A DNA stretch of 64,000 nucleotides from Amycolatopsis oliviviridis (GCF_014654365.1 NZ_BNAY01000001.1:1488001-1552000), one strand, 5' to 3'. Positions 8,534-17,021 are shown, numbered from the stretch's first letter. Numbers and translations: made by a program. The notes: a model not told the origin generated them from the sequence alone.

Positions 8534-9874
8534 CTAGCCGCGCACGCGCGCACCCGATCTGGCCGACACCGCGGCCTCGACGGTCGCGAGGTCGGCGGCC
8601 CGCCGCTCCTGACCGTCGGCCCCGGCGGCACGCGCACCAGAGCCGTTCACACAGCCCGGTACGTCCGCCACGGAAGAGCAGTTGTCGGGCCGGTTACCAC
8701 TCACGACGGCCCCGTTCGCCAGCGTGACGCGCCCGCCGAGCGTGTAGATGCCTCCACCGAAACTGGCTTCGGGAAACGGGTAGGAGCCGGCCCCGGGCTC
8801 GCCCACGGCGTTGTCGCTGATCTTCCCGCCGTCGAGAGTGAGACTGTCGGAGAACACGCTCAGTCCGCCGCCCGAACCTCCGTCACCGGAGTACCCGGAG
8901 TATCCGTCCGGCCCGGCGACGCCGCCGTCGCCACCGCGGCCCGCCACGTTGCCGGCGATCGAGGTCCCGGCGATGACCGGATTCAGCAGCACGCCTCGAC
9001 TGGTCGCCAGGAACACGCCGGCACCCGTACCACCGTGACCGCCGCCTCCGGCTCTGGCGCGTTCTGCTCCTCCCGCGCCGCCCGGCCCGCCGGCCCCGGC
9101 GCTGTTACCGGTGATCGAGCTGCCGGTGATCCGCAAGGCGGTGCTGCCTTGAGCGACGGCACCGCCGCCGAAGCCGCCGACACCGCCAAGACCACCCGAG
9201 TTGGCGGCCACCCCGATGCCACCCCTGCCACCGGCACCGGCGCTGTTTCCGGCCACCGAGCCACCGGTGATCGTCAGCGTGATCCGGGAGGAACTGTACG
9301 AGTAGATGCCACCGCCGAACCCTCCATTGCCACCCGTACCGGCGCTGGTGGTGGCGGTGGCATCGACGCCGGGAGCGCCCGAGCCGGCGGTGTTGCCGGT
9401 GATGACGCTGTCGGTGATGGTCAACGGGCCCCAGTTCTCGATGCCGCCACCGTCCTCTCCCCCCTTTCCCTTCCCGGCTGCGTCGGTTCCGACGCCGTCA
9501 GGGGCGTGACCACCGGTGATCGTGACCTTGTCGAGTGACAGGTCACCCCAGTTCGAGATGATCCGGAACTGGGGAGCGTCCTTGGCACGGGCGATGGTGG
9601 CGTTGTTGCCTTTTATGGTGAGCTTTCCCTTGACGGCGGGCAGCCCGGCGCTATCGGTGGTGTCCGCGACCGCGGTGAGGGCGTAGACGCAATTCGCCGC
9701 CAAGGACAAAGTGTCCGGGGTCGTGGTGGCGTTGGCATCGGCGATAGCCTGCACCAGCACGCCGGGATCACAGGGAACTGCGATCTCGGCGGCCTGCGCC
9801 GGCGAAGCGACCAGGGCGAACACCCCCAGTGCGGTCACCGTGGTCGCGATCAGTCTTCGAGAACTCGGCGTCAT
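8534..9874 (-). CDS. Secreted Gly-rich parallel beta-helix protein
   Basis: Exported protein (446 aa) of unknown function. ATG 9874 with GAAAGG 7 nt upstream opens a clear Sec signal peptide (TTVTALGVFALVASPAQA). The mature part has repeated short beta-strand turns rich in ITGNTAG/ITGNSAG/VAGNSAG units between about residues 130 and 390, alternating with Gly/Ala-rich loops, typical of right-handed beta-helix surface proteins. There are few cysteines, no sortase motif and no catalytic signature I recognise. A longer in-frame start at 9979 would bury the signal peptide and is unlikely. It could be a surface adhesin or cell-wall-associated protein. Confidence 0.8.
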   Translation of the reverse strand: MTPSSRRLIATTVTALGVFALVASPAQAAEIAVPCDPGVLVQAIADANATTTPDTLSLAANCVYALTAVADTTDSAGLPAVKGKLTIKGNNATIARAKDAPQFRIISNWGDLSLDKVTITGGHAPDGVGTDAAGKGKGGEDGGGIENWGPLTITDSVITGNTAGSGAPGVDATATTSAGTGGNGGFGGGIYSYSSSRITLTITGGSVAGNSAGAGGRGGIGVAANSGGLGGVGGFGGGAVAQGSTALRITGSSITGNSAGAGGPGGAGGAERARAGGGGHGGTGAGVFLATSRGVLLNPVIAGTSIAGNVAGRGGDGGVAGPDGYSGYSGDGGSGGGLSVFSDSLTLDGGKISDNAVGEPGAGSYPFPEASFGGGIYTLGGRVTLANGAVVSGNRPDNCSSVADVPGCVNGSGARAAGADGQERRAADLATVEAAVSARSGARVRG

Positions 9875-10029
9875 CGAAAAGCCTTTCAGGTCAACGAAAT
9901 GGGTGGTGACGGAGCGCGTGATCCCCAGTGCGGAAACCGTCCCCCGACGAACATTAGAAGTGCCGCCACCACCCCTCAATGAATATGATCCACATCACAA
10001 GTGCCGATGATCGGGAATCGCTTCGAATC

Positions 10030-10059
10030 GTCGAATACGAATCGGAATTCGTATTCGAC
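10030..10059. repeat. Perfect 13-bp inverted repeat, operator candidate
   Basis: GTCGAATACGAAT and its exact reverse complement are separated by CGGA. It lies between two divergent genes, so a protein-binding operator is more likely than a terminator. Confidence 0.7.
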
Positions 10060-10170
10060 GGCCTCTTGCGCGCGTTTTACTGGAGTCACCCGGAGGGATT
10101 GCGGTGGCACCGCTCCGTCCGGTCTTGTTATGGTGGACGCGTAGCCGATCAACGAACGTGGAGACCAGAC

Positions 10171-10200
10171 GTGGCAGGTGAAGACGACATCTCCGGGTGA
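10171..10200 (+). CDS. Putative 9-residue leader peptide (MAGEDDISG)
   Basis: GTG at 10171 has GGAG 7 nt upstream and a TGA at 10198-10200. The stop is 12 nt before a hairpin followed by a T-rich stretch. Such uORF-terminator leaders control many ABC-F resistance genes through drug-stalled ribosomes. A second overlapping option (GTG 10158, VETRRGR) exists. Translation is inferred only. Confidence 0.35.
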   Translation: MAGEDDISG

Positions 10201-10212
10201 GCCGGAGTTGCC

Positions 10213-10248
10213 AGGCCACCGGCGCTGATGCCGAGGTGGCCTCTTTGT
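10213..10248 (+). terminator. Terminator-like attenuator hairpin in the ABC-F leader
   Basis: AGGCCACC (10213-10220) pairs with GGTGGCCT (10235-10242) and is followed by CTTTGT. It lies 75 nt upstream of the ABC-F start and just after the short leader frame. The U-tract is short, so termination efficiency is uncertain. Confidence 0.45.
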
Positions 10249-10317
10249 CGTCCCCTCAAGCCACGTCCATCGCGGTGCCGCTTCGCTGCGCCCGCTGTCT
10301 TTCACGAGGTCATTTCC

Positions 10318-11937
10318 ATGTCAGACGCCTTCGTCGTCGTGTCCGCCCTGTCCTTCGCCTGGCCGGACGACACCCAGGTCTTCGACGACCTGTCCTTCAC
10401 CGTGCCCGGCGGCCGTACCGGCCTGGTCGCCCCCAACGGGGCCGGCAAGAGCACGCTGCTCAAGCTGATCGCCGGCGAGCTGCGGCCGACCTCCGGGACC
10501 GTCTCCGCCCAGGGCGTCCTCGGTTACCTGCCGCAGTCGCTGCCGCTCACCGCCGAGCTGAACGTGGCCGAGGTGCTGGGCATCGCGCCGCAGCTCGCGG
10601 CCCTGAGCGCCATCGAATCCGGCGACGCGAGCGACGAGCACTTCACCACCATCGGGAACGACTGGGACATCGAGGAACGCACCCGCGCCCAGCTCGACCG
10701 GCTCGGCCTCGACGGCATCGCGCTGGACCGGAGCCTGCGCACGTTGAGCGGCGGGCAGATCATCTCGCTCGGCCTGGCCGCGCAACTGCTGAAACGACCC
10801 GACATCCTGCTGCTCGACGAGCCGACCAACAACCTCGACCTCGACGCCCGCCGCAAGCTCTACGGCGTGCTCGAGGACTGGTCCGGCTGCCTGCTGCTGG
10901 TGAGTCACGACCGGGAACTGCTCGACCGGATGGACCGGATCGCCGAACTCGACCGCGGCGACCTTCGCTACCACGGCGGGAACTTCACCCAGTACGAAGC
11001 GGCGGTCAAGGCCGAGCAGGAGGTCGCCGAGCGCAACGTCCGCAGTGCGGAGCAAGAGGTCAAACGCGAGAAACGGGAGATGCAGCAGGCTCGTGAGCGG
11101 GCCGCGCGGCGAGCGGGCAACGCGGCCCGCAACCTCGGCAACGCCGGTCTGCCGAAGATCTTCGCCGGCACCATGAAACGCAACGCCCAGGAATCCGCGG
11201 GCAAGGCGAACGAGACGCACGCCGCGCGGGTGAGCGACGCGAAGAACCGCCTCGACGAGGCCGAACGCTCCCTCCGCGACGATCAGAAGATCGCGCTGAT
11301 CCTGCCGGGCACCAACGTCCCCGCCGGACGCACGATGTTCCACGGCGAGCACCTCCAGGTGCGCTACGGCGACCGGAACGTCTTCGCGGGCGACGGCGTC
11401 GACCTCACCATCCGCGGCCCCGAGCGGATCGCGCTGACCGGCGGCAACGGCACCGGAAAGTCGACGCTCCTGCGGGTTCTCAACGGCGACCTCGTACCCG
11501 ATGGCGGCGTGATGAAGCGAGCCGAGGGCCGGATCGCGTACCTCTCGCAGCGGCTCGACCTGCTGGACCTCGACCGGACCATCGCCGAGAACTTCGCGAC
11601 GTTCGCCCCGAGCCTTCCCGAGTCGCAACGGATGACCCTGCTGGCCCGATTCCTGTTCCGAGGCGCCCGAAGCCAGCTTTCCGTCGGCGTCCTCTCCGGG
11701 GGCGAACGGCTGCGAGCGACTCTCGCCTGCGTCCTGTTCGCCGAACCCGCGCCGCAACTATTGCTGCTGGACGAGCCGACGAACAATCTCGACCTGGTCA
11801 GCGTCGGCCAGCTGGAGAGCGCATTGGGTGCTTATCAAGGGGCTTTCGTGGTCGTGAGCCACGACGAGCGGTTCCTGACCGAGATCAAGGTGGACCGGCG
11901 CATTCGGCTGACCGATGGGGCTCTCGTGGAGTCTTGA
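10318..11937 (+). CDS. ABC-F ATPase (ribosome-protection / translation-factor type)
   Basis: Soluble protein of 539 aa with two ABC domains and no membrane segments. Walker A motifs are APNGAGKST and GGNGTGKST; signatures are LSGGQ and LSGGE; both Walker B regions read LLLDEPTNNLD. The domains are joined by a charged, probably helical linker (about residues 235-320). ABC-F proteins act on ribosomes, and many in actinomycetes protect against macrolides, lincosamides or streptogramins. ATG 10318 has GAGG 8 nt upstream; the longer frame from 10228 has no SD. The leader with a uORF and hairpin supports drug-induced control. The specific drug cannot be told from sequence. Confidence 0.9.
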   Translation: MSDAFVVVSALSFAWPDDTQVFDDLSFTVPGGRTGLVAPNGAGKSTLLKLIAGELRPTSGTVSAQGVLGYLPQSLPLTAELNVAEVLGIAPQLAALSAIESGDASDEHFTTIGNDWDIEERTRAQLDRLGLDGIALDRSLRTLSGGQIISLGLAAQLLKRPDILLLDEPTNNLDLDARRKLYGVLEDWSGCLLLVSHDRELLDRMDRIAELDRGDLRYHGGNFTQYEAAVKAEQEVAERNVRSAEQEVKREKREMQQARERAARRAGNAARNLGNAGLPKIFAGTMKRNAQESAGKANETHAARVSDAKNRLDEAERSLRDDQKIALILPGTNVPAGRTMFHGEHLQVRYGDRNVFAGDGVDLTIRGPERIALTGGNGTGKSTLLRVLNGDLVPDGGVMKRAEGRIAYLSQRLDLLDLDRTIAENFATFAPSLPESQRMTLLARFLFRGARSQLSVGVLSGGERLRATLACVLFAEPAPQLLLLDEPTNNLDLVSVGQLESALGAYQGAFVVVSHDERFLTEIKVDRRIRLTDGALVES

Positions 11938-11948
11938 TCCGCAATTCG

Positions 11949-13139
11949 TCACCTACCGGCGCAGGAGTAGACAGGGAGGTCGATGGCGTCCGCCGGTGGG
12001 CTGGTGAATCGGCGGGTGAGGCGGCTGATCGCGGGGTTGGTGGCGAACCCCGCGACGGTATTGAGGAGCCGGATACCGGTGCGGGTCTTCGGGGAGGCCA
12101 GCCGTGGCGCGAACCAGGAGACGTTCTGGGCTTGGGTGACGTAGGGCCGCATGATGTCCTCGTAGGAGCGGAAGGCGTCGTGGTGGTCCGGGTGGCGGCT
12201 GAGTTCGCCTGCGAGTACGTAGGCGCCGACGAGGGCGAGGCTGGTGCCCATGCCGCTGAGAGGGGAGGCACAGTAGGCGGCATCGCCGACGGTGGCGATC
12301 CGGCCGCGTGACCAGTGTTCGAGACGCATCTGCCCGACGGATTCGAAGTAGAAGTCCGGGGACTCGCCCATCGCGTCGAGCACACGCGGTGTCTCCCAGC
12401 CGGCGTCGGCGTAGTGACGGCGCAGAAAGTCTTGCTGTGCCAGGACTTGTAGCCGGTCGAGCCCGGGTTGGGAGTCCAGGAAGGACAGTGTTGCGCGGGT
12501 GGTGCCCTGGTTGTCGGGACGCAGGAGGACCACGCGGCGGCCGGGGGCGTTGTACCAACGGGCCCAGCTGTCGTCGGCCTCGGCGCGGGGAACGGTGAAG
12601 TAGGCGGTGTACAGGCCGAACGAGCGGATGCGGGCGATGTCGGCGAAGATGCGGTCCCGGGTGCGGGACCGGAGGCCTTCGGCGAGGACGACGAGATCGA
12701 ATCGCCGGTCCGCGCCGTTCCGGAAGGCGACGTCCACACCGTCGCCGGTGTCGGTCAGCCCGGTGATCTCATCGCCGAAGACGTAGTCGATGTCGTCACG
12801 GGTGTGGTGGTGAAGCAGGTCGGCGAGTTCGCCGCGCAGGAGTTCCAGTTCGGTGACGAACCCGTCGAGGGCGTCGGTGCCGAACGACGCGCGGATCCGG
12901 TTGCGACCGTCGACGAAGCGCAATCCTTCTTCATGCGTGACACGATCGCGGGCGGCTTGTTCGAGACCCATCCGTTCGATGACGGTTCGACCGGCGCCGC
13001 GCAGGTCGACGGTTTGCCCGCCGAGACGTGGTTCCGGCGCGCGTTCGATCACGGTCGCGGTCATGCCGTGCCGGTGGAGCCAGTAGGCCAATGCGGGTCC
13101 GGCGATGCCGGCGCCGGAGATCAGAATGGTGCGGGACAA
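11949..13139 (-). CDS. FAD-dependent monooxygenase (TetX/PHBH-like)
   Basis: Flavoprotein hydroxylase of 396 aa. The N-terminal Rossmann fingerprint is SGAGIAGPALAYWL and the GD motif is RIATVGDAAYCASPLSGMG. TTG 13139 is preferred because GAAGGGG lies 5 nt upstream and the FAD fold begins at once; the longer frame extends into the MFS gene. It is third in a MarR-MFS-monooxygenase run on the minus strand, which suggests modification plus efflux of an aromatic or polyketide compound. The TetX-like relation is from general family appearance; substrate unknown. Confidence 0.88.
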   Translation of the reverse strand: MSRTILISGAGIAGPALAYWLHRHGMTATVIERAPEPRLGGQTVDLRGAGRTVIERMGLEQAARDRVTHEEGLRFVDGRNRIRASFGTDALDGFVTELELLRGELADLLHHHTRDDIDYVFGDEITGLTDTGDGVDVAFRNGADRRFDLVVLAEGLRSRTRDRIFADIARIRSFGLYTAYFTVPRAEADDSWARWYNAPGRRVVLLRPDNQGTTRATLSFLDSQPGLDRLQVLAQQDFLRRHYADAGWETPRVLDAMGESPDFYFESVGQMRLEHWSRGRIATVGDAAYCASPLSGMGTSLALVGAYVLAGELSRHPDHHDAFRSYEDIMRPYVTQAQNVSWFAPRLASPKTRTGIRLLNTVAGFATNPAISRLTRRFTSPPADAIDLPVYSCAGR

Positions 13140-13149
13140 GGGATCCCCT

Positions 13150-14619
13150 TCAGGAAGCGGTGCTGGGTTGCTTGGGCGCCGAGTGGTCAGGACCGGCGAC
13201 ATCCGTGTCCTCGGGGCGTGCGCGACGAGGGAACAGCGGTGAGATGAGCAGGAACAGCGCGATGACGATCGCCTGGACCACGAGGGCGTCACGGAAGCTC
13301 TCGGTGACCTGACCGGCGAGAGCGCCGGCGAAGAACACGGTGCTGAACACCGCGACACCGACCGAACCACCGATCGACTGAACCGCGGACAGGACGCCGG
13401 AGGCGGAGCCGACCTCGTCGTCGTCAACGGCACCGAGCACGGTGTTGAACACCGCGGCGATCACGATGCCCGCGCCGATGCCCGCGACGGCGCTGCCGGG
13501 AACGATCTGCCAGATCGTGAAATCGGTGGTGTCGGCCAGGGCGAACCACAGCCACGCGACACCGGTGAACTGGACGACGGCCCCGGCCTGCAACACCCGG
13601 CGGCCGAGTTTGGCGGCGAGCAGCCCACCGCTGATGGTGCCGCCGACGGCGGTCCCCAGTGCGACCGGGAGGTTGCCCAGCCCGGCCTGCCCGGCGGTGA
13701 ACCCCTGACCGAGTTGCAGGAAGAACGTCAGCACCAGCTGGGTGCCGATGAGGCCGCCGAAGAACAACGCGACCGCGACCAGCCCGACGGTGAACGCGGA
13801 CTTGCCGAACAGGCTCGGGGTGACCAGCGGCGGACGGTCCCGGCGCAGGACACGACGTTGCCACAGCGCGAATCCCGCGTAACCGATCGCCGCGGCGGAC
13901 AACGACAGCCACGTCCACAGTGGCCAGCCCGAAGCCTGCCCTTCGTTGAGCGGGAGAACCAGCAGGGCCGAGGCCACGGCGACGAGCACGGCTCCCACGA
14001 CGTCCACGCGCAGCGTCCTGGTTCCGCTGTCGCGGGGCACCAGCCACCAGGACAGCGCCAGCGCTGCGAGGCCGACCGGGACGTTGACCAGGAACACCAG
14101 CCGCCAGCCGAGGCCGAACAGATCCCAGTCGACCAGCGCGCCGCCCAGCACCGGGCCGAGCACACCACCGAGGCCGAGGACCGGGCCGAACACGGCAAGG
14201 GCTTTCGTGAGTTCGCGGGGAGTGAGGTTGTCGCGCAGGATGCCCAGCCCCTGGGGCAGCATCATCGCCCCGGCCAAACCCTGGATCAGCCGGAAGCCGA
14301 TCAGCAGGCCGATACTCGGAGCGATCGCGCACAGCAGCGACGCGAGGGTGAAGGCGACGAGACCGGCCAGGAACATCGGCCGTCGGCCGTAGCGGTCACC
14401 AAGCCGTCCGCCGAGCACGAGGCCCGCGCCGAGAGTCAGAGCGTAGCCGCCGATGACCCATTGCAGCCCGACCGCACTCGCTCCCAGGGACCGCTCCAGC
14501 GAAGGTCCTGCCACGTTGACGATCGTCGAATCGAGCAGGTCCATCAACTCGACGACGAGCACGGTGGCCAGCAGCCACCACACCGCCCGCGGCGATGTCT
14601 TCTTCTCGGGTGCGGACAT
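13150..14619 (-). CDS. MFS drug exporter, DHA2 (14-TMS, EmrB/QacA) family
   Basis: Membrane antiporter of 489 aa. Motif A (GGRLGDRYGRRPMFLAG) follows TMS2, and motif C-like Gly/Pro sequence (LGPVLGLGGVLGPVLGGAL) is in TMS5; 14 hydrophobic spans are predicted. The ATG at 14619 has GGAGAG upstream; upstream in-frame sequence lies in the marR-MFS gap and is not coding. Its stop lies 10 nt from the start of the downstream monooxygenase. Expression is probably controlled by the MarR protein encoded just upstream. Confidence 0.93.
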   Translation of the reverse strand: MSAPEKKTSPRAVWWLLATVLVVELMDLLDSTIVNVAGPSLERSLGASAVGLQWVIGGYALTLGAGLVLGGRLGDRYGRRPMFLAGLVAFTLASLLCAIAPSIGLLIGFRLIQGLAGAMMLPQGLGILRDNLTPRELTKALAVFGPVLGLGGVLGPVLGGALVDWDLFGLGWRLVFLVNVPVGLAALALSWWLVPRDSGTRTLRVDVVGAVLVAVASALLVLPLNEGQASGWPLWTWLSLSAAAIGYAGFALWQRRVLRRDRPPLVTPSLFGKSAFTVGLVAVALFFGGLIGTQLVLTFFLQLGQGFTAGQAGLGNLPVALGTAVGGTISGGLLAAKLGRRVLQAGAVVQFTGVAWLWFALADTTDFTIWQIVPGSAVAGIGAGIVIAAVFNTVLGAVDDDEVGSASGVLSAVQSIGGSVGVAVFSTVFFAGALAGQVTESFRDALVVQAIVIALFLLISPLFPRRARPEDTDVAGPDHSAPKQPSTAS

Positions 14620-14643
14620 TGATTCTCTCCGAATTTCGGTGGT

Positions 14644-14702
14644 GCGCCCGTTTTCCGGGCGCGTTCGTACGCCGGGCCGGCGTTCGCCGAACGAACGCGC
14701 CC
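14644..14702. repeat. Two mutually exclusive hairpins in the marR-MFS spacer
   Basis: GGGCGCGTTCGT (14657-14668) pairs with ACGAACGCGCCC (14691-14702), a perfect 12-bp arm with 22-nt spacer. GCGCCCG (14644-14650) pairs with CGGGCGC (14656-14662), using part of the same arm. In the minus-strand transcript these cannot form together, which suggests a switch or differential mRNA processing between the genes. Confidence 0.55.
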
Positions 14703-14740
14703 CGGTGGGGTATGGGTTGCTTGCCTGCTGCGGTGAGGAG

Positions 14741-15244
14741 TCAGCCCTGGGGGAAGGAATCCGCTGTGTCCGTGTAGATCTGCACGACACCGGTCAGGAA
14801 GGTCTTGACGACGTCCCGGTCGCCGGGGGCCAGCGCCTCGACGAGGCCCTCCACGCCGCGCAGCAGCGGATGCAGGTGACCGAACAGCCGGTCCATCGAC
14901 TCCGCGACCGGTTCGACCAGTACCTTGCGGCGATCGGTGGCGTGCGGGCGGCGGACGATGTGCCCGGCCTTCTCGAGCCGGTCCACGATGTGCGTGCTCG
15001 CCGCTGTCGAAACCCGCAGCCTGTCCGCGAGTTCCTTGGCGGTCAGCGGGCCATCGGTGGCGAGGTGCTCCATGGCTGCCAAGTCCGTGGCATTGATCCC
15101 CAGAGCGCCGCTCAGACGCTGCTCGATCACCCGCGTCAGTGTCCCGACCTCTTGCAGGCGCTCCATCACCGCGTTACCCACGCCTGGTTGCTCGGCGGCG
15201 GGCGAGGAGTCAGGACGACGAGCGCTGCGCGATGAAGGGGCCAT
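14741..15244 (-). CDS. MarR-family transcriptional regulator
   Basis: Winged-helix repressor of 167 aa. The HTH core is LTAKELADRLRVSTAASTHI, followed by wing residues RRPHATDRRKV and a C-terminal dimerisation helix. ATG 15244 is preferred; the frame open to 15319 would place the start across the tandem AGTTA operator. It is first of a minus-strand run with an MFS exporter and a flavin monooxygenase, the classic arrangement for a small-molecule-sensing repressor of a detoxification operon. Confidence 0.9.
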   Translation of the reverse strand: MAPSSRSARRPDSSPAAEQPGVGNAVMERLQEVGTLTRVIEQRLSGALGINATDLAAMEHLATDGPLTAKELADRLRVSTAASTHIVDRLEKAGHIVRRPHATDRRKVLVEPVAESMDRLFGHLHPLLRGVEGLVEALAPGDRDVVKTFLTGVVQIYTDTADSFPQG

Positions 15245-15264
15245 GCCAGGAAGACTACTAGATA

Positions 15265-15281
15265 AGTTACTAACTAAGTTA
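15265..15281. promoter_or_regulatory. Tandem MarR operator
   Basis: AGTTA-C-TAACT-A-AGTTA gives two overlapping 11-bp palindromes sharing the central TAACT. It lies 21 bp upstream of the marR start in an AT-rich island, the usual site for MarR autoregulation. Confidence 0.65.
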
Positions 15282-15546
15282 GCGAACTTGTGTGACGGGT
15301 GACACTCAACTCTGCGCACTCGCCCCCAGGGGGCCCGCTCTGCACACCCACTGGGCGCGGCCCACGACTCGCATCCAGTCGACTAAATGTTTCGAGTGGT
15401 CCTGACGGAGTCGCGCGGCGCCGGATCACCACTCACGGCCAACCTGCATCGAGGGCCCGCCCGCAGCCTGTCACGCAGGCATGGACCCATTCCCGTCGCC
15501 ACCACACCTTAGTGGCATAAGCTCAATTCATTGTTGCTCACAATTA

Positions 15547-15561
15547 AGAACACTTGTTCGA
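15547..15561. promoter_or_regulatory. LexA/SOS-box-like palindrome
   Basis: AGAACACTTGTTCGA contains GAAC-N4-GTTC and matches the actinobacterial consensus TCGAAC-N4-GTTCGA at 10 of 12 fixed positions. It overlaps the -35 position of the DUF222-HNH promoter. Several 13E12-family genes of Mycobacterium tuberculosis are known LexA targets. Confidence 0.55.
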
Positions 15562-15571
15562 TTTATTCGGG

Positions 15572-15584
15572 TATTCTGGAGGGG
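15572..15584 (+). promoter_or_regulatory. -10 element and leaderless start for the HNH gene
   Basis: TATTCT (15572-15577) lies 6 nt before the GTG at 15584, the spacing of an actinobacterial leaderless promoter. GGAGG is present but only 1 nt from the GTG, too close for normal SD use. Confidence 0.5.
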
Positions 15585-16837
15585 TGTCCGAGACCGTTCT
15601 TCCCGAGTTGCCGCAGGAGTTGTGGCGTGCCGGCAAGCTGGAGCTTGCGCATGGTGTGCAGCAGTTCTTGCAGGTGATGCGGGTCGCGTCCGCCGGGCTG
15701 GGACAGTATCTGGCGGAGATCGAGTCCCGGGGCGTCAAAGACTTGTTCGGGTACGGCACGACGATCAAATGGTTCGCCGATGTGGCGGGGCTTTCCTTTC
15801 CGGAGGCCCGTCCGGTGGTGAATCAGGCGATCGCCTTGAACCCGACCCGGGATCTCGATGGGAATGCGGTTCCGGCTATCGCACCCACTACCGCTGCCGC
15901 AGCGGCCGAAGGGCTGGTCGGGGCCGAGCGGATCCAGCAGATCCTGGAGATTCTCGCGAAACTCCCTGCCGACACCTCTGTTGAGGATCGGGAGAGCGCG
16001 GAGAAGATCCTCGGCAACCTCGCCAGAAACGCCGGTCCCCGGCAACTGGTGGACGCGGAGGCGAACATTCTTGCCTGGCTCGACCCCGACGGGAACGAAC
16101 CCAAGGACCTGGAGCCGAAGGACCCTCGTCGCGAAGTCACCCTGGAGCGCCGCGAGGACGGGTTCTGGAAACTGAACGGGCTCCTCGACGACGAACTCGG
16201 CGCCCGGACCGCTGCCGCACTGGAGGCCTACGCGAAACCGCGTCCGGTGGACGAGTTCGGTCAAGCCGACCTGCGAACGAAAGCTGAGCGTCAGGGCGAT
16301 GCCTGGGCCGAACTCCTCGACCTCGCCATCGCCTGCCCGGACCAGCCCGGCACCAACGGCTACCGCACCCTAGTCCACGTCACCATCGGCCTCGAAGAAC
16401 TCAAGACCGGGATCGGGAAAGCCTGCCTGGACTTCGTCGGCACCATGACCGCCCGCGAAGCCCGCATGGCCGCCTGCGACTGCCTGATGCTCCCGGTAGT
16501 GATGAACGCCGCGGGTGAGCCATTGGATGCGGGACGGCTGCGGCGCTTCGTCACCCCAGGACAGAGACGCGCGCTCAACATCCGCGACCGAGGCTGCGCC
16601 TTCCCCGGATGTCACCGAAGACCCAAGAACTGCCACGCCCACCACATTCACCACTGGGCGGACGGCGGGCCCACCGATCTTCGGAATCTCGTGCTCCTCT
16701 GCTCCTTCCATCACCGCCTGATCCACCACGGCGACTGGCAAGTCCGCATGGCCACCGACGGACTCCCCGAGTTCATCCCACCCCAATACCTGGACCCGCT
16801 ACAACGATCCCGGCGCAACACCCTCCACCGCGCCTGA
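15584..16837 (+). CDS. DUF222 domain protein with C-terminal HNH endonuclease (13E12 repeat family)
   Basis: Predicted DNA-cutting protein of 417 aa. DUF222 spans roughly residues 25-300. The HNH nuclease at about 335-385 reads RDRGCAFPGCHRRPKNCHA, then HHIHHWADGGPTDLRNL and CSFHHRLIH; the Cys pair and His residues needed for metal binding are present. GTG 15584 is preferred over TTG 15554, which lies inside the LexA box and would add a rare TTA codon. The gene is followed by the repeat-rich tract and the CGTGAGTGG motif occurs on both sides. Biological role is unknown for the family. Confidence 0.88.
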   Translation: MSETVLPELPQELWRAGKLELAHGVQQFLQVMRVASAGLGQYLAEIESRGVKDLFGYGTTIKWFADVAGLSFPEARPVVNQAIALNPTRDLDGNAVPAIAPTTAAAAAEGLVGAERIQQILEILAKLPADTSVEDRESAEKILGNLARNAGPRQLVDAEANILAWLDPDGNEPKDLEPKDPRREVTLERREDGFWKLNGLLDDELGARTAAALEAYAKPRPVDEFGQADLRTKAERQGDAWAELLDLAIACPDQPGTNGYRTLVHVTIGLEELKTGIGKACLDFVGTMTAREARMAACDCLMLPVVMNAAGEPLDAGRLRRFVTPGQRRALNIRDRGCAFPGCHRRPKNCHAHHIHHWADGGPTDLRNLVLLCSFHHRLIHHGDWQVRMATDGLPEFIPPQYLDPLQRSRRNTLHRA

Positions 16838-16908
16838 AACCCCGCACGGCCCGAGAAGCCCGCCAGCCACCCGGCGACGGGCCCCTCGGCATGCCCCCAC
16901 CTCACCAC

Positions 16909-16947
16909 CGCCTTGGTCAAGCGGGTCGTGAGTGGTAAGTGGGGTTA
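16909..16947 (+). repeat. CCTTGGTCAA...CGTGAGTGG repeat, copy a
   Basis: Direct copy of the unit at 17203-17241, 294 bp apart, identical at about 32 of 39 positions. The shared core is CCTTGGTCAA then TCGYGAGTGG and GGGTTA. Confidence 0.75.
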
Positions 16948-16972
16948 GAACGACACTTACCACTCACGACCC
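16923..16972. repeat. Perfect 18-bp inverted repeat with CGTGAGTGG core
   Basis: Arms 16923-16940 and 16955-16972 are exact reverse complements with a 14-nt loop; each arm carries GTCGTGAGTGGTAAGT. It lies 85 bp after the HNH stop and may also act as a terminator. Confidence 0.8.
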
Positions 16973-17021
16973 CCCGCACCGACTCGCTACCGGAACTCCC
17001 GCCCGCGCACCGTCCGCGAAA

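Larger units (their letters stand above)
9875..10317. other. 443-nt divergent intergenic region: IR plus ABC-F leader
   Basis: It is less G/C-rich than its surroundings in its first half. It holds a perfect 13-bp inverted repeat (10030-10059), a possible -10 TATGGT near 10131, a short SD-preceded reading frame (10171-10200) and a terminator-like hairpin (10213-10242) before the ABC-F start. Confidence 0.6.
15245..15583. other. 339-nt divergent intergenic region
   Basis: It contains the MarR operator (15265-15281), short GC-rich palindromes (GCCCCC-A-GGGGGC at 15322-15334; TGGGC-GCG-GCCCA at 15352-15364), one CCACTCACGG motif (15429-15438) of the repeat family seen downstream, then an AT-rich stretch from about 15505 with a LexA-like box and a -10 for the HNH gene. 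No RNA gene seen. Confidence 0.6.

Noticed and set aside
15554..15583. TTG start for the DUF222-HNH gene
   Set aside because: It lies inside the LexA-like box, upstream of the -10 element, and adds a TTA codon; the GTG at 15584 fits a leaderless start.
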